A stretch of DNA of 35,284 bases from a virus. The stretch is taken from positions 1-35,284 of IMG/VR virus record IMGVR_UViG_3300032294_000785; one strand, written 5' to 3'. A model generated the notes under the pieces. The model had not been told where the DNA came from and did no database searches. It saw only the letters and a program-made list of their open reading frames with translations. The position numbers and the translations under genes were made by a program. Below are positions 29,061-35,284 of this stretch, one piece after another. Positions within the stretch are counted from its first letter, which is position 1. Each line of letters starts with the position of its first letter.

Positions 29061-31223
29061 TTACAGTGCGATTTCAACATCCAACATTTCAACCACAATG
29101 TCACCGGCTGTTGCGCCAGTTGTGTTGATGTCAAGATAGTATTCGTTGTTGATGATGTTCAAAGGCGTCCAATTCTCAATGGCTACAACTTTCACGCCCG
29201 TGGTGTCGGTCACGCGGTGCGTAAAAATCAAGTTGTACTCATCAGGGGCAGTTACGATGATTTCACCAAAAAAATCAGTTGCAGCGCCCGATGCTGGCGA
29301 ATATGCCAACGTGGACAAATGATTGGTGTTCAAATACAGCAAAATTGATTTGCTGTTTGCATTGTTGATTACATTGCCGCTGTACCTAATCTTCATCACA
29401 GAATTTTGATTAGCCAGCATTTGCTTGGTGATGAAATGTCGGAACAGGTTTTGATTTGATCCCGCCGTGCTGGACAAATTCATTTCGCGCCGACGAAGGC
29501 TTCGCTGTTTGACCGGCGTGGCCATGTTTGCGCTGATGCCAAACGTTTCTTGCTGAACCTTATTTACATCGTAATACGTCAACCCTGAATGCAAATTAAC
29601 CGCGGTGTTGAATTCACCGTCAGTCATGTTCGTGTTGATCGAATAAGACGACGACACCTTGGTCACGTTGTCAATGATGATGATGGGCGGGACGCGCTTA
29701 ATGCCATCTGAAGCCGGATAGGTACACCAGACCAACGACGCATCGGCTCGGCCAGAGTTCAAACCACCACCCGTGTAGCAGTCACGAATCACAATTGCGG
29801 GGCTGTACCTGGTTGATGTGTCAGGACAGCCAAACGCATGGATCAACGGCCACCCGCCATTTCCACCTTCATCGCCCCATCGGCAGTTGTACATCTGCAC
29901 ATGGTTTTGATAGTCGGCCACCCATGCCGCATTCAGTTGCGTTCCAGGAACGCCAATGCAGCGGTAAAAATACAGCGTTCCACCGACGTTGACAATTTGC
30001 GTGGTGTCTTGCGTGTTGGACTTGTTGCCATCGAACCAACAATCGGAAAATTCCTTCATGTCGTTGGCAATTCGCGCAACCCTGGCATTGTTCACAAACT
30101 TGCACTTGTCAATTTTTAATTGACCACTGATCGCAACTACATCAATTGCAAAGTTGGCAGAGTTGTAGAACATACATTCTTCAATCCGCAGTTGGTTGCT
30201 GTCCAAATTGTTGTTGGCAAGCACCAAATGACGACGGCCCCCAACAAACGTTAGCCCGCGAATAGTCATCAAATACGCCGCGCCATCAATGTATGCGCCA
30301 GTCGTGATGTTGATTCGACCGGAAGACATCACATCTTTAGTTGGGTCACTTTGCTGAATCTTGGCTTCGTCGCCATAGATTTGGCAAAACCCTGGAATGT
30401 CGATGTTGTCCGATGTCAAATACACGCCCTGGGGGAAATAGACCCCCTTGATAGCCGCATTGAATGGATTGCCCGCGCCGTTTTGCGACGCCATAATCAA
30501 AGAATTGGCGTAGTTCACCGCGTCCTGAATGGCTTGCGTGTCATCCGTAACGCCGTCGCCCACTGCGCCATAGTCTTTTACCGACACCCAAAATTGTTCA
30601 AACTTTTCCAAGACACTAAGGTTTACAGACCCCGTTCCAGGCATTTCGTAAGAAACGTTTTGGGCGGTTGTAACGTTGGTGGCCACTGGCGACGCAGTTG
30701 TAAATTTGACCTGTGCGCCAACGTGCAGCCCCGTAACAAACGTGACGGTCGTGCTGTTGGTTTCGATGAAGGCGTACTGTGCGCCAGGGCCGTACTGATT
30801 GACACCATCGACAAACACGGACAAGTTGTTCGTGCCTGGCTGGTATTGCATGGTCGTCAGTGTGAAAACTGTCTGGCCAGCGGTTGCAGTTTGGATTTCC
30901 TGTTGACTGGTATAGGCAACAAAGTTGGAATTGATGCCGGTTAAATTGTCGTAAGTCCCAATCAGGTTATTGGCCGAATCCTGAACCACAAACTTGTACG
31001 CGATTCCGTCAGTCAGCCAAATTTCACCGGTAGGCACTCGACCAGCGCCATCCAAAATGATCGGATTGCTGTGTGCAATCGTGCCAGCCCCGTTTGTGTA
31101 AGTGGCGGCGGGCGTGGTAGTTCCAGCGGCGTAGGTGAAAATCTTTCCACCAGCCAGTGGGTTGCCGTTGTTGTCAAATAGTTGTCCGGCGACGCCGAAT
31201 ACAGGGGAAAGGTTGACTGCCAT
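29061..31223 (-). CDS. Large tailspike with P22/T7-type head-binding region
   Basis: A 720-aa protein. N-terminal 1-100: NLSPVFGVAGQLFDNNGNPLAGGKIFTYAAGTTT with GRVPTGEIWLTDGIAYKFVV, the capsid/tail-adaptor type used by many podovirus spikes. Residues 110-190: TAGQTVFTLTTMQYQPGTNNLSVFVDGVNQ, a T7-fiber-like beta domain. Residues 214 onward: VKDYGAVGDGVTDDTQAIQDAV, the pectate-lyase beta-helix. The C-terminal 150 aa are a beta-sandwich-like tip. Hence this is probably the spike directly attached to the baseplate; the 455-aa protein without an adaptor may be carried by it. Confidence 0.85.
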   Translation of the reverse strand: MAVNLSPVFGVAGQLFDNNGNPLAGGKIFTYAAGTTTPAATYTNGAGTIAHSNPIILDGAGRVPTGEIWLTDGIAYKFVVQDSANNLIGTYDNLTGINSNFVAYTSQQEIQTATAGQTVFTLTTMQYQPGTNNLSVFVDGVNQYGPGAQYAFIETNSTTVTFVTGLHVGAQVKFTTASPVATNVTTAQNVSYEMPGTGSVNLSVLEKFEQFWVSVKDYGAVGDGVTDDTQAIQDAVNYANSLIMASQNGAGNPFNAAIKGVYFPQGVYLTSDNIDIPGFCQIYGDEAKIQQSDPTKDVMSSGRINITTGAYIDGAAYLMTIRGLTFVGGRRHLVLANNNLDSNQLRIEECMFYNSANFAIDVVAISGQLKIDKCKFVNNARVARIANDMKEFSDCWFDGNKSNTQDTTQIVNVGGTLYFYRCIGVPGTQLNAAWVADYQNHVQMYNCRWGDEGGNGGWPLIHAFGCPDTSTRYSPAIVIRDCYTGGGLNSGRADASLVWCTYPASDGIKRVPPIIIIDNVTKVSSSYSINTNMTDGEFNTAVNLHSGLTYYDVNKVQQETFGISANMATPVKQRSLRRREMNLSSTAGSNQNLFRHFITKQMLANQNSVMKIRYSGNVINNANSKSILLYLNTNHLSTLAYSPASGAATDFFGEIIVTAPDEYNLIFTHRVTDTTGVKVVAIENWTPLNIINNEYYLDINTTGATAGDIVVEMLDVEIAL

Positions 31224-31225
31224 AG

Positions 31226-31534
31226 TTATTCCTCAATCTTGGGGGTGAACACCTGGGGCATCCATGGCAACGGTGTTTCGTGCCGTTCGGCCAGGTTCTT
31301 CAGTTGTTGGGCCAGCCGGTCTTCAATTAGCCCGTCCGATTCCGATTTGATCCAGCCCACCATCAATTCTTCGGTGACCTTTTCAAACGGAACCTGTTTC
31401 TTCAGGTGCTTGAAAAACCACGTTCCTTCGGTTTCCACGGCCATGTCGCCATCGGCTGCGCGGGCGTGGTACTGGGCCTGGGTGATTAGCCCGTCCGTTG
31501 CCTTAATGCTCAAAATTTTCCAGGTTGTTTTCAA
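31226..31534 (-). CDS. DUF7936-like protein, possible fiber-assembly chaperone (102 aa), TTG start
   Basis: A 102-aa protein. ITQAQYHARAADGDMAV, FEKVTEELMVGWIKSE and a final LKNLAERHETPLPWMPQV are what I know from small proteins encoded next to phage fiber genes, of the DUF7936/chaperone type. It begins at TTG 31534, directly overlapping the stop of the 831-aa gene within the 26-base junction repeat. Role in folding or trimming of the neighbouring fiber is inferred from position. Confidence 0.68.
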   Translation of the reverse strand: MKTTWKILSIKATDGLITQAQYHARAADGDMAVETEGTWFFKHLKKQVPFEKVTEELMVGWIKSESDGLIEDRLAQQLKNLAERHETPLPWMPQVFTPKIEE

Positions 31535-31555
31535 AATGCACCCCCGCCGATACCG
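31530..31555 (-). repeat. Junction repeat, copy 2
   Basis: Copy two of the 26-base sequence described at 23709-23734, with two differing bases. It encodes GIGGGAF and the TTG-start ribosome site. Confidence 0.75.
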
Positions 31556-34026
31556 CCCGTTGGTGTCAAAACACCCGTGGACGGATTGAATTTAAGTTTA
31601 GTGCTGGTCACCTTTGCGGGCAAGTTTCCGGTGCTATTTGTCACCCAAACAGGGTAGTAGTCAGCATTCGTGCTGGTGTCGTCCGTAATTGCGATGTTCG
31701 TTGCGTTTGTTGCGTTTGTGGCACTTCCCGCAGACCCCGCGCTGCCGTCAATGCTGACACCGGTCAGGCTTTGGCTGGCGCTGGCACGGTTCAACGCAAT
31801 CGACGTGGTTCCAATGTGCAGCGTTGAATTGCCCAGCACCGTGGACGGAATCGTGCCGGTCAGTTCGCCCGCGGGCAGACCCGTCAAACCCGCCCCGTTG
31901 CCCGCAAACCCCGTGGCCGTCAGAATGCCGGTTGATGGGTTGTACTGGTACTTTGTGGACGATGCAAAAACAGTCGCTAGGTTGCCCGCAGTCTGATTTG
32001 CAAATAACGGATACCTGGTTGCGTTCGTTGTCGTGTCGTCGGTGACCGTCGCGTAGGCCACGGGCGTAACCCAGGACGGGGCCGACGTGCCGTTGCTTTG
32101 TAGGACTTTTCCTGCATCGCCCGCGGCAGACGCCAAAAACGCCGTTGTACCGCTTGCAGATTGGTAGGGAATACTGGCAGCAGCACCCCCAGCCAAATTC
32201 GTCGCTGTGGTCGCGCTGGTGGCGCTGGTGGCGCTTCCCACCGTGATGCTGGCCGGATCAGTCCAGCCTGGCGCTGTCGCGCCCGCGGTCAGGATGTAAG
32301 TGGATGTTCCAAGTCCCAAGAACGTAGTAGCGCCGGAACCCGTTTGGTACGGCAGACTTCCCGCGGCCCCGCCAGCCAAGTTTGTTGCGGTGGTCGCTGT
32401 GGTGGCACTTCCCGCTGATCCCGCTGTGGCGGCGTAACTGACGGACAGGCTACTGGCTGCGACATTTGTCCAATACTGACCTGTGCCGTTGTATTGCAAA
32501 ACGTCAAGGTTGTTGAGTGTGCCAAACTGGACGTTGCCATCAGTACCCCCCAAAACCGACCCGTAAGTGGGCCGCACAAACAAAATGCCGTTGGACGTTC
32601 CTACATGAACCACCGCGGCCACCAGCACGATGGCGTTTGGGACTGCGGGCTTGTTCTTGGTCAGCCCACCGGTCACGGCGGGGTTGTAGAACAGTTCGTC
32701 GCCTTGCGCCCAGGTTTCAGCGCCGCCCGTGGTGTTGATGTTTTTGACCTCACCAAACGACACCACAAAAATCCAGTCGTTGTTGTTGCCGGATTCTGCG
32801 GCCAGGCCAAGAATGTATTGGCCCTGGTCTTTGGTCAGACCCGTGGCGGCTGCGCCCACCAATCCACCGGATGCGCCCAGCGTGTTGGCAAACATGACCA
32901 CCTGGCCTTTGGTAATCGCCCCTTGGCACTTGACGCGGTAAAACTGTTCTTCGCCAATCTTTTGCACCACGTTGCCGTTCATTTGGAAGGCAAGGGTCTG
33001 GAATTGGTCGGTGCTGTCGTAGTACAGCCGCGCCGTCGCGTTGGTCGGCAGCGGGCTTTGCGTGTGGTTAAAGTCGATGTATGTCGGGGTCGCAATCGCG
33101 CCCGTTATGGCCGACATACTGGTGATGTCGTTATTTGCCCCCAAGACAGCAGCGGACAGGTTTGCCCTGGCCCCCGCGGCGTCTGATGCACCTGTACCGC
33201 CGTACAGCACCGCTACGTCAGTTGCGGCCCAGGTTCCCGTGGCAATTGTGCCCAAAGTCGTGATGCTGGTTTGCCCTGGGTAGGTGTCCGAAATCTTTAG
33301 GCCGCTGGCGCTGGCATCCAACGTCGTGCCGTTCAACTTGACCGAAAACGCGTTGGAAATTATTTGCAGCCCGTTTCCGGCTGTGTACGTCCCAGCCCCT
33401 GAAAACTGCGTCCAGGGCATATTGGTCACGCCAATCGTGCCGGTCGAACCCGCGGTCGTAACCCAGCCGGTCGATGCCAAGGTCGCGCCGTCTTCAATGA
33501 ACGTGAACGCGCCAGGCACTTCGGCCCAGTTGTTCATGTCCGCGGTGCGCGTCCAGCCCGATGCCGACGCAGCATAAATGCCGTTTTGCGCCTGGTTGGT
33601 CTGATTCTTGACCAGGATGCGGTCGCCCGCGGTCAGGGTCGATGGCCAGTCGCCACCGGCCTGGGTCGCCAAACCGGAAAGGGTGATGTTGTTTGTGGTC
33701 GTGTAAAGACACGACGCCTTGATGTCCAGCCCTTGCGCGACGGAATCGACGTAAGCCTTATTGGCCACGTCCGCGTCCGCGGTCGGGGTTGCTGCCACCT
33801 GGGCGGTCGAAAAGTACGCCGCTGCGGGGACATTCCCACCAATAACTGACGAATCAATCGTCGAATTCGTAATGGTTAACCCTGACTGAACAGGGTTGAT
33901 TGGGGCGAAAAAGGGCGTTCCAGCAGGGCCAACAAAATACTGGATTGCAAACGTCGGCTCAGGGTCAAAAACGCCCTGAACCGGTACGATGTTTGTGGTC
34001 TGCTGGTTGGCGACCTGATTGGCCAT
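31531..34026 (-). CDS. Large fiber-like structural protein (831 aa)
   Basis: An 831-aa Gly/Ala/Ser/Thr-rich protein. It starts MANQVANQQTTNIVPVQGVF, followed by beta-rich blocks (NAVSVKLNGTTLDASASGL; AVLYGGTGASDAAGARANLS). It carries two near-identical units ATNLAGGAAGSLPYQTGSG and ATNLAGGAAASIPYQSASG, and ends STGVLTPTGGIGGGAF. The composition and the unit type are those of large phage fiber/collar proteins. The last seven residues match those of the 78-aa gene. No enzymatic motif. Confidence 0.75.
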   Translation of the reverse strand: MANQVANQQTTNIVPVQGVFDPEPTFAIQYFVGPAGTPFFAPINPVQSGLTITNSTIDSSVIGGNVPAAAYFSTAQVAATPTADADVANKAYVDSVAQGLDIKASCLYTTTNNITLSGLATQAGGDWPSTLTAGDRILVKNQTNQAQNGIYAASASGWTRTADMNNWAEVPGAFTFIEDGATLASTGWVTTAGSTGTIGVTNMPWTQFSGAGTYTAGNGLQIISNAFSVKLNGTTLDASASGLKISDTYPGQTSITTLGTIATGTWAATDVAVLYGGTGASDAAGARANLSAAVLGANNDITSMSAITGAIATPTYIDFNHTQSPLPTNATARLYYDSTDQFQTLAFQMNGNVVQKIGEEQFYRVKCQGAITKGQVVMFANTLGASGGLVGAAATGLTKDQGQYILGLAAESGNNNDWIFVVSFGEVKNINTTGGAETWAQGDELFYNPAVTGGLTKNKPAVPNAIVLVAAVVHVGTSNGILFVRPTYGSVLGGTDGNVQFGTLNNLDVLQYNGTGQYWTNVAASSLSVSYAATAGSAGSATTATTATNLAGGAAGSLPYQTGSGATTFLGLGTSTYILTAGATAPGWTDPASITVGSATSATSATTATNLAGGAAASIPYQSASGTTAFLASAAGDAGKVLQSNGTSAPSWVTPVAYATVTDDTTTNATRYPLFANQTAGNLATVFASSTKYQYNPSTGILTATGFAGNGAGLTGLPAGELTGTIPSTVLGNSTLHIGTTSIALNRASASQSLTGVSIDGSAGSAGSATNATNATNIAITDDTSTNADYYPVWVTNSTGNLPAKVTSTKLKFNPSTGVLTPTGGIGGGAF

Positions 34027-34029
34027 GGT

Positions 34030-34371
34030 TTACCCCGCGGCCACAGGCGTCACATAGACATCACCAGCGGCGCTGCTGCCGATCAGCGAAACAAAAAAGT
34101 TGTTGCGCGGGGCTGGAATCACCATCGGGTAAATCATGTTCGGCGGGAGTACCACGCCAGGCGTCGATGCCGTGGTCAATGGAACCACCGGAGTGGGGGT
34201 TGTCCCTGAAGTCGGCCCCAGGCTAACGGAAACAGTTGCAGCACCGACGTTAATCAGCGCAACGTAGTTGTTTTCAACGTTGGTGTTGGGGGTGATTTGC
34301 AGGGGGGTAGTGGCCGTTCCGGCAACCGTAATTCGGGTCGTTGGCCCGTTGGGTCTGAATGATGGCAGCAT
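34030..34371 (-). CDS. Small beta-rich virion protein (113 aa)
   Basis: A 113-aa Thr/Val/Pro-rich protein (MLPSFRPNGPTTRITVAGTATTPLQ...). Alternating strands (YVALINVGAATVSVSLG, NFFVSLIGSSAAGDVYVTPV) fit a beta-sandwich. AAGGGG precedes the ATG. It is the first gene after the TATAAT at 34393. Such proteins often sit before fiber genes as attachment or decoration proteins; function unknown. Confidence 0.62.
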   Translation of the reverse strand: MLPSFRPNGPTTRITVAGTATTPLQITPNTNVENNYVALINVGAATVSVSLGPTSGTTPTPVVPLTTASTPGVVLPPNMIYPMVIPAPRNNFFVSLIGSSAAGDVYVTPVAAG

Positions 34372-34392
34372 TTGAATCCCCTTTCTTGCGAA

Positions 34393-34398
34393 ATTATA
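34393..34398 (-). promoter_or_regulatory. Perfect -10 box (TATAAT) between coat and fiber modules
   Basis: The minus strand carries TATAAT in the space after the coat-module terminator and 21 bases before the 113-aa gene. No -35 match is found at 16-18 bases (best GTGGCT or TGGCTT, 2/6), so it might need an activator or be a chance hexamer. Confidence 0.4.
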
Positions 34399-34411
34399 GG
34401 TGTTGAAAGCG

Positions 34412-34437
34412 AAAAAGCCACCCCTTGTGGGGGCGGC
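34412..34437 (-). terminator. Rho-independent terminator after the coat/decoration genes
   Basis: On the minus strand GCCGCCCC / GGGGTGGC forms an 8-bp stem (one G-T pair, loop CACAA), followed by TTTTT. It follows the stop of the 141-aa gene at 27 bases and would separate head from tail transcription. Confidence 0.85.
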
Positions 34438-34463
34438 TTCCTCTGTTCATTATCCCATCCCGA

Positions 34464-34889
34464 TTAAGGAAGGAACGTCAGGTCGTAACCATAAATGAAC
34501 ACGTCGGCGGTAGCCGCTGCGCCTTGGGCCGTAGTGCAGCGAATATACAGTTGGTTTGTATCAATCGCATCGGTCGAAGTTGCTGCGGTGACAACCACTT
34601 TGGCGCTGCTGCTGTTACCGGTCAGCGCGTAGGCAGACTTGATAGCCGTGCCAGTTGCGCCAGGGCCGGTATAAACAGCCAGTTGGGCGGTCGTCAGGTC
34701 AACGCTAGCGTTCGCCACGATGATGGACTGAACGCTGACGTTGCCGCTGTCGTTTAGAAGGCTTGCGACGGTATCACCGACGCTGTTAAGGTTAACACCC
34801 TGGGCGCTGGCCAACAGGCGAAGTGCCTGGTTGGTGGCCAGATTCGAAGGGTGATTGGTCGTGCTACTTGCGGGGCCTGGATTTGCCAT
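34464..34889 (-). CDS. Putative head decoration-type protein (141 aa)
   Basis: A 141-aa protein, MANPGPASSTTNHPSNLATNQ..., Ala/Thr/Ser/Val-rich with strand-rich C-terminal half ending ADVFIYGYDLTFLP. It immediately follows the coat gene and precedes the terminator. A strong ribosome site (AAAGGAAACC) is present. No family is recognised with certainty; head-surface location is inferred from position and composition. Confidence 0.66.
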   Translation of the reverse strand: MANPGPASSTTNHPSNLATNQALRLLASAQGVNLNSVGDTVASLLNDSGNVSVQSIIVANASVDLTTAQLAVYTGPGATGTAIKSAYALTGNSSSAKVVVTAATSTDAIDTNQLYIRCTTAQGAAATADVFIYGYDLTFLP

Positions 34890-34916
34890 GATTGGTTTCC
34901 TTTCTATGTTTCAAAG

Positions 34917-35284
34917 TTAAGCCGCAACACGGCAAGCAAGTTCCTGGTACAACGGCGCCCAACCATACAGCACATCCAAACGAGTCGGGATGCTGTCGTT
35001 GTTGATCGTGTACTGACGAACCACGCGGATCGAAAGACCCAGTTCCTTGTCGGACGCACGGCCAGCGAAGTGGACGCCATCAGGCAGTTCCAGGTCAGCC
35101 GTGGCCAGCGTAAACGCATTGCGGTGCATCACGATGTTTTGCGGGCTGACAGTACCAGTTGCCGACGTGCCGATGCTGAACGGGGTGACCGTTGCAGTAG
35201 CGGAAGTGGTCGGGATGGTCACGTTCTGGAATTGGCCACCAGTAATGATCGCGGGAACCACGGTCACAGACATAGTGGACGAAC
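34917..35284 (-). CDS. P22-type coat protein, C-terminal part (completes 1-1012)
   Basis: The C-terminal 81 codons plus stop lie at 34917-35161; the rest of this stretch (35162-35284) repeats bases 1-123. RNAFTLATADLELPDGVHF and LGLSIRVVRQYTINNDSIPTRLDVLYGWAP are highly characteristic of one P22-type coat subgroup. The frame from ATG 1012 is continuous across the circle. Confidence 0.93.
   Translation of the reverse strand, partial: SSTMSVTVVPAIITGGQFQNVTIPTTSATATVTPFSIGTSATGTVSPQNIVMHRNAFTLATADLELPDGVHFAGRASDKELGLSIRVVRQYTINNDSIPTRLDVLYGWAPLYQELACRVAA
35162..35284. repeat. 123-bp terminal direct overlap, right copy
   Basis: Identical to bases 1-123; see the left copy. The unique circle is 35161 bp. 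Confidence 0.97.

Noticed and set aside
30351-30944. A 197-aa plus-strand open frame
   Set aside because: Antisense to the 720-aa tailspike, with typical shadow composition.
1-35284. tRNA, CRISPR array, insertion sequence, integrase, attachment site
   Set aside because: None seen by eye; a tRNA search and an integrase HMM search would settle this.

Overview
The window is a complete, circularly closed genome of a tailed phage with a P22-type virion. Bases 1-123 are identical to 35162-35284, and the coat-protein gene reads across that junction in frame. The unique length is therefore 35161 bp and the ends of the window are arbitrary. Moderately high GC (judged by eye), many overlapping start/stop codons and the gene families suggest a phage of a Gram-negative proteobacterium, perhaps a freshwater betaproteobacterium. 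No host gene is present, so the host call is weak. I see no integrase, CI-size repressor, tRNA, CRISPR array or insertion sequence.

There are three transcription blocks. (1) A divergent control region (about 13573-13713) holds a Cro-like gene, back-to-back sigma70-type promoters and repeated operator half-sites. (2) Rightward from it (13714-17152, + strand) lies a recombination operon: several small proteins, a lipoprotein, an Erf annealing protein, a YqaJ/lambda-type exonuclease, an 88-aa protein with an SSB-like acidic tail and a zinc-finger protein. It ends at a terminator at 17207-17233. (3) Leftward (13572 down to 10189, - strand) lies a replication/nucleic-acid operon: Cro, a DUF1376-type replication protein, a P-like protein, a VRR-NUC-like nuclease, a zinc ribbon and an HNH-like nuclease. 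It ends at a terminator at 10139-10163.

Everything else is one leftward late block of about 28 kb running 10122 -> 1 = 35161 -> 17242. Its first part (10122-6204) is a chain of small, tightly overlapping genes that includes a zeta-toxin-like kinase and a GroES-like co-chaperonin. Next come terS, terL, portal, scaffold and coat, then a small probable decoration protein and a terminator (34412-34437). After that terminator lies a perfect TATAAT with no -35 box. The receptor-binding and tail module follows: a fiber-like giant, a probable fiber chaperone, a 720-aa tailspike, a fiber, a second tailspike, gp4- and gp10-like tail proteins, a GNAT acetyltransferase and three ejection proteins. The lysis cassette (anchored coiled-coil protein, holin, M15-type endolysin) closes the block.

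The genes fit together as a P22-architecture virion (portal-scaffold-coat order, gp4/gp10 tail closure, ejected proteins with a muralytic domain) joined to a lambda-like divergent switch and an Erf/exonuclease recombination system. The less ordinary parts are the zeta-like kinase in the late operon, a nearly complete overprint of two reading frames at 11250-11556, two apparently leaderless or promoter-abutting starts, and a 26-bp gene-junction sequence used twice.
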